Of a DNA stretch of 64,000 bases, positions 23,877 to 31,728 are shown piece by piece (the first letter of the stretch is position 1; every line of letters begins with the position of its first letter). The DNA is from Avoscillospira_A sp052117125 (GTDB taxonomy: Bacteria > Bacillota > Clostridia > Oscillospirales > Oscillospiraceae). The stretch is from NCBI RefSeq assembly GCF_052117125.1, contig NZ_JBQKJT010000003.1, forward strand, positions 1 through 64,000, read 5' to 3'. Made by a program: the position numbers and the translations under genes. The notes below the pieces were generated by a model. The model was not told the DNA's origin. It saw nothing but the letters and a program-made list of their open reading frames with translations, and ran no database searches.

Positions 23877-25073
23877 CTAATTGGCAGAACGATTTTGGAT
23901 GGCATCGAGGATGCGGCAGGCGGCGTCCTCCTTGGACAGCAGGGGAAGCGCTTCGACGCCGTCGGCGGTGATCAGGGTGAGGATGTTGGTATCCACACCG
24001 AAGCCCGCCCCGGCCACCTTGAGATTGTTGGCGCAGATCATATCCACATGCTTCTTTTCCAGTTTGGCCCGGCTGTTTTCCAGCATATCCCGGGTCTCCA
24101 TGGAAAAGCCGCAGAGAAACTGTCCGGGCCGCTTGTGATCGCCCAGGTATTGCAGAATGTCCTGGGTGCGGCGCAGGGGAATGGACAGGTCGCCGTCCTT
24201 CTTCTTCACCTTATCGTCGCTGTAGTCGGCGGGGGTGTAGTCGGCCACGGCGGCGGCCTTGATGACCCAATCGCAGGTAGGACTGTGGGCGGCCACGGCC
24301 TCAAACATGTCCTGGGCCGACACCACCGGCACCACAGTGACAAAGGGCGGCGGAGCGATGGAGGTGGGACCGGAGATCAGCGTTACATCCGCGCCCCGCA
24401 GCATGGCCATGCGGGCGATGGCGTAGCCCATCTTGCCGGTGGAATGGTTGGTGATATATCGGACCGGGTCCAGGGATTCCTGGGTGGGTCCGGCGGTGAC
24501 GAGAATCCGCTTGCCGGTCAGGTCGTGGGGCAGGGCCAGATGGCGCAGAACATGCTGCAACAGGTCCTCCGGCTCCGGCATCTTGCCTTTACCCACGTCG
24601 CCGCAGGCAAGACGGCCCGCCGCCGGTTCAATGACTTCCCAGCCGTAGCGGCGGAGCGTGGCGAGATTGTCCTGGGTCACGGGGTTTTCATACATATTGG
24701 TATTCATGGCCGGAGCGATCAATTTCGGGCACTTGCAGGCCAGTACCGTGGTGGTGAGCATGTCGTCGGCCAGCCCGTGGGCCACCTTGGCACAGACGTT
24801 GGCCGTGGCCGGGGCGATCAGGACCAGATCGGTCCGGTGGGCAAGGGAGATATGCTCCACCTGATGGGTGAAATTCCGGTCGAAGGTGTTGACGATGGTG
24901 CGGCGGCCCGTCAGCTGTTCAAAGGTCAGCGGGGCGATAAACTCCGTGGCGTGTTCCGTCATAATGACTTCCACCGCCGCGTGCTGCTTGACCAGGGCCG
25001 AGCAGAGGGCCGCGGCCTTATAGGCGGCAATGCCGCCGGTGATGCCCAGAAGGACGGTTTTTCCCTGTAACAT
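23877..25073 (-). CDS. coaBC: Bifunctional phosphopantothenoylcysteine decarboxylase/synthase
   Basis: 398 residues from ATG 25073 (GGGGGAA upstream; protein begins MLQGKTVLLGITGGIAAYKA). The CoaC half (1-180) is a flavoprotein with the active His region HQVEHISLAHRTD and PAMNTNMYENP. The CoaB half (185-398) has TAGPTQESLDPVRYITNHSTGKMG and KKKDG. Together they turn phosphopantothenate and cysteine into phosphopantetheine for CoA. It is divergent from a pantothenate-type transporter gene and close to coaX, forming a CoA cluster. Confidence 0.96.
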   Translation of the reverse strand: MLQGKTVLLGITGGIAAYKAAALCSALVKQHAAVEVIMTEHATEFIAPLTFEQLTGRRTIVNTFDRNFTHQVEHISLAHRTDLVLIAPATANVCAKVAHGLADDMLTTTVLACKCPKLIAPAMNTNMYENPVTQDNLATLRRYGWEVIEPAAGRLACGDVGKGKMPEPEDLLQHVLRHLALPHDLTGKRILVTAGPTQESLDPVRYITNHSTGKMGYAIARMAMLRGADVTLISGPTSIAPPPFVTVVPVVSAQDMFEAVAAHSPTCDWVIKAAAVADYTPADYSDDKVKKKDGDLSIPLRRTQDILQYLGDHKRPGQFLCGFSMETRDMLENSRAKLEKKHVDMICANNLKVAGAGFGVDTNILTLITADGVEALPLLSKEDAACRILDAIQNRSAN

Positions 25074-25159
25074 CGGAAATTCCCCCAATTTGAATGGTAT
25101 CGGTTTGACGAACCTTATTATGTCACAGAATAAACACAAAGTAAAGTGGCTGCGGCCTA

Positions 25160-25188
25160 TTGCAAAAATTGGACAGCGGGGATATAAT
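25160..25188 (+). promoter_or_regulatory. Promoter of the ECF S-component gene
   Basis: TTGCAA (25160-25165), 17 bp, TATAAT (25183-25188). Confidence 0.8.
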
Positions 25189-25273
25189 ATACCGTCGGCG
25201 ACAGGCAAAGCCTGCGCCAAATTTTGCGTTGCATCTCCGCAGGGCGGGGAGCGACAGCAGGAGGTAATTGCAT

Positions 25274-25909
25274 ATGAAAACCCGCAAGAAAGACACCCGC
25301 TGGATGGCGGCGGTGGCTATGTTTGCCGCCATCATCGTCGTACTGGCCAACACGCCCTTGGGCATGATCCCATTGGTCATTACCAAGGCCACCACTGTCC
25401 ACATCCCGGTCATTCTGGGCGCCATTTTGCTGGGGCCCCTGGCCGGCGGTATTCTGGGCGGCGTCTTCGGCATCTGTTCGGTCATCAGCAACACCATGAC
25501 CCCGGCCCTGACGTCCTTTGCGTTTTCCCCGTTCCTCAGCACCACCGGCGTGCCGGGCGCGCTGAAGGCCGTCTGGGTAGCCGTGGGCTGCCGCATTCTC
25601 ATCGGCGTTGTGGCCGGCTGGCTGTGGAAGTTCCTCCGCCAGCGGAATGTCAACGGCTGGGCGTCCCTGCCCCTGGTGGGCTTCGTGGGCTCCATGGTCA
25701 ACACTGTGCTGGTCATGGGCAGTATCTACGTGCTCTTTGCCCAGCAGTACGCCGCCGCCAAGGACGTGGCCCGGGAGGCCGTCTTCGGCCTGGTCATGAC
25801 CACTGTGGCCTTTAATGGCATCCCTGAGGCCCTGGCCGCTGCCGTGCTGGTGGCCGCCATCGGCAAGGCGCTCCTGCGGGTGACCCGCACCCAGCTTCAG
25901 ACGGCGTAA
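25274..25909 (+). CDS. ECF transporter substrate-binding (S) component, probably for pantothenate
   Basis: 211 residues from ATG 25274 (CAGGAGG upstream). Six hydrophobic helices. The N-terminal helix begins DTRWMAAVAMFAAIIVVLANTPLG with the AxxxA-type contact motif typical of S components, then HIPVILGAILLGPLAGGILGGVFG. The shared ATPase and T subunits are not in the window. Its position between coaBC and coaX strongly suggests pantothenate uptake (PanT), feeding the kinase CoaX and then CoaBC. The substrate is inferred from neighbours only. Confidence 0.85.
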   Translation: MKTRKKDTRWMAAVAMFAAIIVVLANTPLGMIPLVITKATTVHIPVILGAILLGPLAGGILGGVFGICSVISNTMTPALTSFAFSPFLSTTGVPGALKAVWVAVGCRILIGVVAGWLWKFLRQRNVNGWASLPLVGFVGSMVNTVLVMGSIYVLFAQQYAAAKDVAREAVFGLVMTTVAFNGIPEALAAAVLVAAIGKALLRVTRTQLQTA

Positions 25910-25921
25910 TATAGAAAACAG

Positions 25922-26082
25922 GGCAGCACCGCATAATTTGTCAAGAGCACTGGGCGAGCTATTTTGACTCAAATAAAAGTTTGAAAATCGCCGGGATACT
26001 GGATGTATTTCAAGATTTACAAACTGTACAGTTGGGGCAAAAGAGCCGTCCAGGGCCGCAGACACCATTATGTGGTGTTGCC
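25922..26082. mobile_element. MITE-like element with 16-bp terminal inverted repeats
   Basis: The ends GGCAGCACCGCATAAT (25922-25937) and, inverted, GGCAACACCACATAAT (26067-26082) match at 14 of 16 bases. The 161-bp element has no gene and a lower GC content than its flanks. It lies in the gap between the S component and coaX, with a few bases left before the coaX ribosome site. A clear target duplication is not visible. Confidence 0.6.
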
Positions 26083-26104
26083 ACAAAAATAAGAGGTGAA
26101 ATGG

Positions 26105-26875
26105 ATGCTCCTGGCCATCGATATCGGAAACAGTAACATCGTTTTGGGCGGCATTGACGATGGTACCATCGTCTTTGAGGCCCGCATTGCCACAGACCAC
26201 ATCAAAACCTCCGACCAGTACGGCATGGAGATCCGCAATATGCTGGAGTTCTTCCATGTGGACCTGGATACCGTGGAGGACTGTATCATTTCATCGGTGG
26301 TGCCGCCGGTGTTCAACGCCGTCCATACGGGCATCATCAAGCTGACGGGCCGCAAGCCCATGGTGGTGGGGCCCGGCATTAAAACGGGTCTGAATATCCA
26401 CATGGATGACCCGGCCTCTGTGGGCAGCGACCGCATCGTCATTGCCGTGGCGGCATTGCAGGAGTATGAGCCGCCTCTGGCGCTGGTGGATATGGGTACG
26501 GCCACCACCATTGAGATTGTGGACCACGACAACACCTACCTGGGCGGCTGCATTATTCCCGGCGTCCGGGTGTCGGCGGAAGCCCTGTCCAGCCGGGCTT
26601 CCCAGTTGCCCGGTATCCAGCTGGATAAGCCCAAGCGCGTTATTGGCAAGAATACCGTGGAGTGTATGCGCAGCGGCATCATGTATGGCGCCGCCGCCAT
26701 GCTGGATGGGATGCTGGACCGCATGGAGGAGGAGCTGGGCAAACCGTTGCAGGTGGTTGCCACCGGCGGCATCGCCCGGTATGTGGCGCCACTGTGCAAG
26801 CGGGAGATGAAGCTGGAGCGGGACCTGCTCCTCAAGGGCCTCTATATCCTCTACCAGAAGAACAAGCGCAAGTGA
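26105..26875 (+). CDS. coaX: Type III pantothenate kinase
   Basis: 256 residues. ATG 26105 is chosen because AGAGGTG sits six bases before it and the protein then starts MLLAIDIGNSNIVLG like other CoaX proteins; the GTG at 26096 is inside the ribosome site. Other motifs are GPGIKTGLNI, DMGTATTIEIVD and ATGGIARYV. It phosphorylates pantothenate with ATP and, unlike type I enzymes, is not inhibited by CoA. It completes the uptake-kinase-CoaBC route with its neighbours. Confidence 0.96.
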   Translation: MLLAIDIGNSNIVLGGIDDGTIVFEARIATDHIKTSDQYGMEIRNMLEFFHVDLDTVEDCIISSVVPPVFNAVHTGIIKLTGRKPMVVGPGIKTGLNIHMDDPASVGSDRIVIAVAALQEYEPPLALVDMGTATTIEIVDHDNTYLGGCIIPGVRVSAEALSSRASQLPGIQLDKPKRVIGKNTVECMRSGIMYGAAAMLDGMLDRMEEELGKPLQVVATGGIARYVAPLCKREMKLERDLLLKGLYILYQKNKRK

Positions 26876-26974
26876 TTTTCGGGGCGGAGCCAGTGGGTTC
26901 CGCCCCGTTTGTTGCGCCGATTTGAAATTTATAGTATACTGATTGCCGGAATTACGAATGTGGGAGGAACCCCT

Positions 26975-27391
26975 TTGGAAAACTATTTTGAACCGCAGAT
27001 GGACAAGCGGGCGGTCAATGAGATCAGCGCCTTGGGACTGGCCCATGTGGGCGACGGTGTCTTTGAGCTGCTGGTCCGCACCTATCTCTGCACCGGCGGC
27101 CGGGCCACCCAAACCAGCCTCCACAAGGCCACGGTGCGGCAGGTCAGCGCACCGGCTCAGGCGGCTCGTATGGAGCGGATGCTGCCGCTGCTGGACGAGG
27201 AGGAGCAGTCCTACTACCGCCGGGGCCGCAATGCCCACGCCCATCACGCCATTCCCAAGAATGCCAGCCGGGACCAGTACGCCAAAGCCACGGGGTTGGA
27301 AACGCTGTTTGGGGCCTTGTATCTGCTGGGGCGGCGAGATCGGATTCTGGAACTGTTCACCCGGACTATGGAGGAGACCAATGCCATTTGA
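26975..27391 (+). CDS. mrnC: Mini-ribonuclease III
   Basis: 138 residues from TTG 26975, which has GGGAGG at 26962-26967. The catalytic domain of RNase III without the RNA-binding domain: GLAHVGDGVFELLVRTYL with the metal-binding Asp, and NASRDQYAKATGLETLFGALYLLG with the second acidic cluster. It matures 23S rRNA ends in Firmicutes. Its last 11 bases overlap the start of the next gene. Confidence 0.92.
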   Translation: MENYFEPQMDKRAVNEISALGLAHVGDGVFELLVRTYLCTGGRATQTSLHKATVRQVSAPAQAARMERMLPLLDEEEQSYYRRGRNAHAHHAIPKNASRDQYAKATGLETLFGALYLLGRRDRILELFTRTMEETNAI

Positions 27392-29132
27392 CGCTGTATT
27401 TTTAACGGCCGTGGCCCAGGAGCTGCGGCAAGGAGCCCAAGGGGCCAAGGTGGACAAGGTCTACCAGCCGGCACGGGATCAGGTGATTCTGCAATTACGC
27501 ACCCGGGATGCCAACCGGAAGCTGCTGCTGTCGGCCAGTTCCAATACGCCCCGGGCCCAGTTCACCGAAGAACCCTTTGAAAACCCTGCTCAGCCGCCCA
27601 TGTTCTGCATGCTGCTGCGCAAGCACTTGGTGGGCGGCCGCATTGCGGAAATTCGCCAACCACCCATGGAGCGGCTATTGGACATGGTTCTGGACTGCAC
27701 CGACGAAATGGGAGAGCCGGTGCAGAAGCGGCTGATTATTGAGATCATGGGTCGCAACTCCAATCTGATTCTCTGCGGCGGAGACGGGAGAATCATCGAC
27801 TGTTTGCGCCGGGTGGATTTTGAAATGAGCGAAAAGCGCCAGGTGTTGCCCGGTCTCTTCTATCAGTACCCGCCCACCCAGGAAAAGCGGAACCCGGTGG
27901 AGACGGACCGGGACACCGTTCTGGCATTGCTGCGCTGTGAAGCGGGGGACATTCAGCTGGACAAGTGGCTGCAATCCCACTTTGCGGCGCTGCCGCCGGT
28001 GATCTGCCGGGAACTGTCCTATGGCTACTGCGGCGATACGGAGTGCCGTCCCACGGAAGCGGAGTATGAAGCGCTGGCCGATTATCTGGCCCAACAGTTT
28101 GCCGGGCTCAACGGACCCTATACGCCCACCCTGCTGCTGCGGGAGGGCAGTCCCAAGGACTATTCCTACCGGACGTTGGAGCAGTACGGAGTTTTAGGGG
28201 AGAATGAGACGTTCCCCAGCTTTTCCGCGCTGCTGGACCGGTTCTACGCTAGCCGGGAGCGGGGCGAGCAGGTGCGCCAGAAGAGCCAGGCCATCCATAA
28301 GACACTGACCAATCTGCGGGATCGAACGGCCCGAAAATTGGAAATTCAGCGGAAGGAGCTGGCCGCCACCTATGACCGGGAGCGGCTGCGGCAGCTGGGC
28401 GATATCGTCACGGCCAACCTTCACGCCATCACCCGGGGCCAGCCCCGTTTGACGGCGGTGGACTTCTACGACCCGGACATGAAGGAGATCGATATCCCCT
28501 TGTCGCCCACCTTGTCCCCCCAGCAGAATGCCGCCAAGTTCTACAAGGATTACACCAAAGCCAAGAACGCGGAAAAGATGCTGACGGGTCTCATTGAAAA
28601 GGGTGAGCAGGAGTACGCCTATTTTTGCAGCGTTCTCGACGCCTTGAGCCGGGCCGAGGGGGAAAAGGATATTGCCGATATCCGCGCTGAGCTGACGGAC
28701 GGCGGCTACCTCAAGCGCAGCGGCGGCAAGAAGCAGATGAAGCAGCAGCCGTCCAAGCCCATGGTGTTTCAGTCCGACGAGGGCTACACTATCTATGTGG
28801 GCCGCAATAACCGCCAGAACGACCAGCTGACGTTGAAAACGGCGGAGAAATACGACCTCTGGCTCCACACCCAGAAAATCCATGGCAGCCACGTCATCAT
28901 CGACTGCACCGGAAAGGACAAACCCGGCGACCTCACCGTTACCCAGGCGGCCCAGTTGGCGGCCTATTATTCCCAGGCCCGGGAGGGACACAACGTGCCG
29001 GTGGATGTGACGGCGGTGCGCAATGTGAAGAAGCCCGCCGGCGGCAAACCGGGCATGGTCATCTACGACCACTACAACACCGTGTATGTGACGCCGGATG
29101 CGGCTCTGGCCGACCGTCTCCGGGTCCAATAA
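27381..29132 (+). CDS. rqcH: NFACT-family ribosome quality control protein RqcH (FbpA-like)
   Basis: 583 residues from ATG 27381. NFACT-N domain (1-200: MPFDAVFLTAVAQEL, MLLRKHLVGGRI, LIIEIMGRNSNLIL), helix-hairpin-helix region, coiled coil (about 290-430) and NFACT-R/DUF814 (about 455-575: GYTIYVGRNNRQNDQLT, DLWLHTQKIHGSHVII). Bacterial RqcH binds split 50S subunits carrying stalled peptides and recruits tRNA-Ala to add alanine tails for degradation. Older annotations call it fibronectin-binding protein. It overlaps mrnC, so the two are co-translated. Confidence 0.94.
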   Translation: MPFDAVFLTAVAQELRQGAQGAKVDKVYQPARDQVILQLRTRDANRKLLLSASSNTPRAQFTEEPFENPAQPPMFCMLLRKHLVGGRIAEIRQPPMERLLDMVLDCTDEMGEPVQKRLIIEIMGRNSNLILCGGDGRIIDCLRRVDFEMSEKRQVLPGLFYQYPPTQEKRNPVETDRDTVLALLRCEAGDIQLDKWLQSHFAALPPVICRELSYGYCGDTECRPTEAEYEALADYLAQQFAGLNGPYTPTLLLREGSPKDYSYRTLEQYGVLGENETFPSFSALLDRFYASRERGEQVRQKSQAIHKTLTNLRDRTARKLEIQRKELAATYDRERLRQLGDIVTANLHAITRGQPRLTAVDFYDPDMKEIDIPLSPTLSPQQNAAKFYKDYTKAKNAEKMLTGLIEKGEQEYAYFCSVLDALSRAEGEKDIADIRAELTDGGYLKRSGGKKQMKQQPSKPMVFQSDEGYTIYVGRNNRQNDQLTLKTAEKYDLWLHTQKIHGSHVIIDCTGKDKPGDLTVTQAAQLAAYYSQAREGHNVPVDVTAVRNVKKPAGGKPGMVIYDHYNTVYVTPDAALADRLRVQ

Positions 29133-29148
29133 AAAAGGAGGCATCCCC

Positions 29149-29427
29149 ATGGCGAAAAAATGGGAGGGAAAGCACTACAGCTTTTTCCAGAATACCCAGT
29201 GCGAGTATTTTCCCTGTCACAAGACCGACAAGCCCGAGGACTTCAACTGTCTTTTTTGCTATTGTCCCCTGTATGCCCTGGGTGACCGCTGCGGCGGCAA
29301 CTTCCGCTACACGGAAAAAGGATATAAGGATTGCACCAACTGCATGATCCCCCATCAACGGCAGAATTTCGGCCGCATTACCAGCCGGTACCAGGACATT
29401 GCGGAACTGACTCGACGGAAACCATAA
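29149..29427 (+). CDS. Cysteine-rich small-domain protein
   Basis: 92 residues after AAAAAAGGAGG. It has eight or nine Cys in paired motifs (NTQCEYFPCH, FNCLFCYCPLY, RCGGNF, DCTNCMIPH), typical of the 'cysteine-rich small domain' family that is sometimes fused to cobalamin-related proteins. It probably binds zinc or an Fe-S cluster. It lies 16 bp after rqcH and is probably in the same operon. The role is unknown. Confidence 0.82.
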   Translation: MAKKWEGKHYSFFQNTQCEYFPCHKTDKPEDFNCLFCYCPLYALGDRCGGNFRYTEKGYKDCTNCMIPHQRQNFGRITSRYQDIAELTRRKP

Positions 29428-29439
29428 TGGTGTATGAAA

Positions 29440-29479
29440 ATCGCCCTTCTCTGTCAAACTAAGACCAGAGGAGGGCGAT
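29440..29479 (+). promoter_or_regulatory. RBS-masking hairpin before a 49-aa gene
   Basis: A 14-bp stem (ATCGCCCTTCTCTG, 29440-29453, with 29466-29479, one G-U) includes the GGAGGG ribosome site at 29470-29475. It has no T tract, so it looks more like a translation block than a terminator. Confidence 0.5.
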
Positions 29480-29484
29480 GCCAT

Positions 29485-29634
29485 ATGAAAAAGGGACCCA
29501 ATCAGTTGCCCTGGGAACTTCATGACCCGGCGCCGGAGCCGCCGGTGTGGAAGCAGCCTGTGGACCTGTCGGACCATATGCCCGCGGAAAACGTGCTGCC
29601 CCGACCGGTTTCGACAGAACGGGTGGAATTGTGA
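29485..29634 (+). CDS. Small proline-rich protein
   Basis: 49 residues from ATG 29485 (GGAGGG nine bases before). It contains LPWELHDPAPEPPVW and DHMPAENVLPRPV, rich in Pro, Glu and Val, with no signal or membrane part and no Cys. No family was recognised. The neighbours are small cysteine-rich genes. Confidence 0.5.
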   Translation: MKKGPNQLPWELHDPAPEPPVWKQPVDLSDHMPAENVLPRPVSTERVEL

Positions 29635-29661
29635 CACAATGGGACTTCCAGGCATAGAATG
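29633..29661 (+). promoter_or_regulatory. Possible sigma-K-type sporulation promoter of the cysteine-rich peptide gene
   Basis: GACA (29633-29636) and CATAGAATG (29653-29661) are 16 bp apart, close to the mother-cell sigma-K pattern (AC, then CATAnnnTA). The same arrangement occurs before the gene at 47523. It is a weak match to sigma-A (TGACAC-17-TAGAAT). Confidence 0.45.
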
Positions 29662-29662
29662 C

Positions 29663-29692
29663 GTCGTGGCGGCAAGAGCCGCCGCGACTTTT
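29663..29692 (+). terminator. Short terminator-like hairpin
   Basis: GTCGTGGCGGC (29663-29673) pairs with 29678-29688, followed by TTTT. It overlaps the start region of the next transcript, so it probably ends the upstream operon. Confidence 0.55.
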
Positions 29693-29711
29693 CCGACTGG
29701 AGGGACTATTT

Positions 29712-29879
29712 ATGTGTCAACAATGCTGGATGCGTCAGATTTGCAATCAGTGCCGCTGCCAGTGCGGCGGCAGCCCCTATTTCTGGGGCGGTATCGGCGT
29801 TGTCCGCTGCTGCGGCAACAATGGCTGCGGAAACAACAGCTGCGGTGGCAACAACTGCGGCTGCAATTCCTGCAGCTGA
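29712..29879 (+). CDS. 55-aa cysteine-rich peptide, possible spore-coat or metal-binding protein
   Basis: ATG 29712 with GGAGGG seven bases before and TGA at 29877-29879. The product has 13 Cys in 55 residues: an N-terminal cluster (MCQQCWMRQICNQCRCQC), a short hydrophobic middle (PYFWGGIGVV), and a Gly/Asn/Cys repeat tail (CCGNNGCGNNSCGGNNCGC). There is no signal peptide. The regular spacing and good ribosome site argue for a real gene. Such a composition suits a disulfide-linked spore-coat protein or a metallothionein-like chelator. The function is inferred from composition and the sporulation-like promoter. Confidence 0.65.
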   Translation: MCQQCWMRQICNQCRCQCGGSPYFWGGIGVVRCCGNNGCGNNSCGGNNCGCNSCS

Positions 29880-29893
29880 TACCGACGGTTTCC

Positions 29894-29916
29894 GGGGGAC
29901 GGCCATGCCGTCCCCC
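29894..29916 (+). terminator. GC-rich hairpin after the cysteine-rich peptide gene
   Basis: GGGGGACGGC (29894-29903) pairs perfectly with 29907-29916. Only two T follow, so termination may be weak. Its right arm touches the -35 box of the next promoter. Confidence 0.6.
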
Positions 29917-29945
29917 TTGCCGGGCCATGGTCCCTGTGCTACAAT
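29917..29945 (+). promoter_or_regulatory. Promoter of the shikimate-dehydrogenase-like gene
   Basis: TTGCCG (29917-29922), 17 bp, TACAAT (29940-29945). Confidence 0.7.
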
Positions 29946-29978
29946 GGAGAAAAATCCACAGAGAGGAGCACAGGGACC

Positions 29979-30833
29979 ATGGAAAAGAACTATCGCGCCC
30001 ATCTCACCGGCGTGTTCGGCGATCCAGTGGACGGCAATCCCACCGGCGTCATGGAGGAGGCGGCTTACGCCGCCAAAGGGCTTAACTTCCGTTACATCAC
30101 CATGCGGGTTCAGGCGGAGGACCTGGAAGCGGCTTTTGCAGGAGCCAAGGCCATGCACTTCGACGGCTTCAACCTGACCATGCCCCATAAAATCCGCGTG
30201 ATTCCGCTGCTGGACCGGCTGACGGAAGCGGCGTCCATCATCGGCGCCGTCAACACCGTCTATCGGGACGGCGGCGACTGGGTGGGGGAGAACACCGACG
30301 GCAAGGGCTTTGTCCAGGCGCTGACGGCGCAGGGCGTGGACCTGCACGGCAAGCGGGTGGCGATTCTGGGAGCCGGGGGCGCGGCCCGCGCCATCGGCGT
30401 GGAGTGCGCCCTGGCGGGCGCGTCCGCCATTACCATTCTCAACCGCACGGAACAGCGGGGCCGGGAGCTGGCACAGCTGATTGACGAAAAGACGCCGGCC
30501 ACCGGCAGCTTTCAGCCCTGGGTGGGCAAAGCCACGATCCCCGCCGGAACGGAGATCGTCATCCAGGCCACCTGTGTGGGGCTGCACCCCCACGGCGACC
30601 AGATGCCGGAGGTGGACCTAGACACCATCACGGCGGATATGGTGGTCTGTGATGTGGTGTTCAATCCGGTAATGCCCCGGTTTTTGCAAGAAGCGCAGCG
30701 GCGGGGCGCGCAGATTGTCACCGGCATCGGTATGCTGGTGCAGCAGGGCGCCCGGAACTTCACCCTCTGGACCGGCGAGGAGGCCCCGATACAGGTTATG
30801 TACGACACCCTGGAGCGGGAATTTGCCGAATAA
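29979..30833 (+). CDS. Shikimate/quinate dehydrogenase family protein (divergent)
   Basis: 284 residues after AGAGGAG. The fold is that of AroE: catalytic Lys in FNLTMPHKIRV, Asp in ENTDGKGFV, NAD(P)-binding GAGGAARAIG, and ATCVGLHPHGD near the C-terminus. The substrate loop that is normally SxS (as in HSLSP) reads DPVDGNPTGVMEEAA, so the usual carboxylate-binding serines are missing. A related non-AroE polyol substrate is possible. NAD versus NADP is uncertain: NRTEQRG after the second strand has the Asn-Arg-Thr pattern of NADP-using enzymes. It is monocistronic with its own promoter and terminator. Confidence 0.85.
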   Translation: MEKNYRAHLTGVFGDPVDGNPTGVMEEAAYAAKGLNFRYITMRVQAEDLEAAFAGAKAMHFDGFNLTMPHKIRVIPLLDRLTEAASIIGAVNTVYRDGGDWVGENTDGKGFVQALTAQGVDLHGKRVAILGAGGAARAIGVECALAGASAITILNRTEQRGRELAQLIDEKTPATGSFQPWVGKATIPAGTEIVIQATCVGLHPHGDQMPEVDLDTITADMVVCDVVFNPVMPRFLQEAQRRGAQIVTGIGMLVQQGARNFTLWTGEEAPIQVMYDTLEREFAE

Positions 30834-30836
30834 GCC

Positions 30837-30869
30837 AAGAAGGGCGCTGCGGTCGGCAGCGCCCTTCTT
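30837..30869. terminator. Bidirectional terminator
   Basis: AAGAAGGGCGCTGC (30837-30850) pairs with 30856-30869. It serves the convergent dehydrogenase and ParB-like genes. Confidence 0.85.
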
Positions 30870-30883
30870 GCGGCGGCCGGAAG

Positions 30884-31702
30884 TTATCCGGCGTGCTTTG
30901 GAATGCGGATGGTGAGCACGATTTCCTGGTCCGTCTCCTCCTGGGTCTTGGCGGCGGAGATTCCGGCGTTTTTGATCAGGTCCAGATTGTGCTCCACGGT
31001 GTTGAGAAACAGCCGCACATCCCGCAGCAGGAACCGGCCCAGACTGCGCCGCACGGGTTCCGGATGCTTCTGCTGCTCCAGCAGCCGGTCGATGTACTGT
31101 TCGGTGGCGGCTACATTGAGCTGCCGCCGGACGATTTCCTGGAGGGCGTCCATACGGGCTTGTTCGCCCTCCAGCCGCAGCAGGGCCCGGGCGTGGCGTT
31201 CCGACAGATGGTTGGCACGCAGGGCGTCCAAAACGGCCTGGGGATGCTTCAGGAGCCGCAGCTTGTTGGCCACCGCCGATTGGCTTTTGCCCACCCGTGC
31301 GGCGGCCTGCTCCTGGCTGAGACCGTACAGCCGCATCAGCTGGGCCAAACCCTGGGCCTCTTCGATGAAGTCCAAATCCCGGCGCTGTAAATTTTCCACC
31401 AGAGCCAGCATACCGGACTGCTCCTCATCCACCGTCAGTACGATGCAGGGCACCTCCAGCAGGCCGGCCAGTTTGGATGCCCGCAGGCGGCGCTCTCCGG
31501 CCACCAGCTCATAGCCGTCGGGCTGACGGCGCACCGACAGGGGCTGCAAGACACCGTACTGGGCAATACTCCGGGACAGCTCCTGCAATCCCTGGGGATC
31601 GAAGATTTTCCGGGGCTGGGCCGGATTGGGCCGGACCGCGTGGATGGGCAGCCATACCACCCGGCCCGTCTCCAGAAAGGAACGGGTTTTCGGCTTTTGC
31701 AT
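30884..31702 (-). CDS. ParB/Noc-family DNA-binding CTPase
   Basis: 272 residues from ATG 31702 (AAAGGAGG upstream). ParB N-domain with PNPAQPRKIFD, the CTP-binding LVAGERRLRASKLAGL and ENLQRRDLDFIEEA, then a helix-turn-helix (GLSQEQAAARVGKSQSAVANKLRLL) and a C-terminal dimerisation region. No soj/parA gene is next to it, so it may be a Noc-like nucleoid occlusion protein and not the main chromosome-partition ParB. The upstream DNA has several GGGAAAT/ATTTCC words that could be its sites. Confidence 0.88.
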   Translation of the reverse strand: MQKPKTRSFLETGRVVWLPIHAVRPNPAQPRKIFDPQGLQELSRSIAQYGVLQPLSVRRQPDGYELVAGERRLRASKLAGLLEVPCIVLTVDEEQSGMLALVENLQRRDLDFIEEAQGLAQLMRLYGLSQEQAAARVGKSQSAVANKLRLLKHPQAVLDALRANHLSERHARALLRLEGEQARMDALQEIVRRQLNVAATEQYIDRLLEQQKHPEPVRRSLGRFLLRDVRLFLNTVEHNLDLIKNAGISAAKTQEETDQEIVLTIRIPKHAG

Positions 31703-31728
31703 ATGCTCTCCTCCTTTGCAAAAGGGAC

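Noticed and set aside
27381..29132. Adhesin (fibronectin-binding protein) function for the NFACT protein
   Set aside because: There is no signal peptide or anchor. The NFACT-N and NFACT-R domains point to ribosome quality control.
30884..31702. Calling the ParB-like gene spo0J
   Set aside because: No soj neighbour or full parS site was seen, so family-level naming only.
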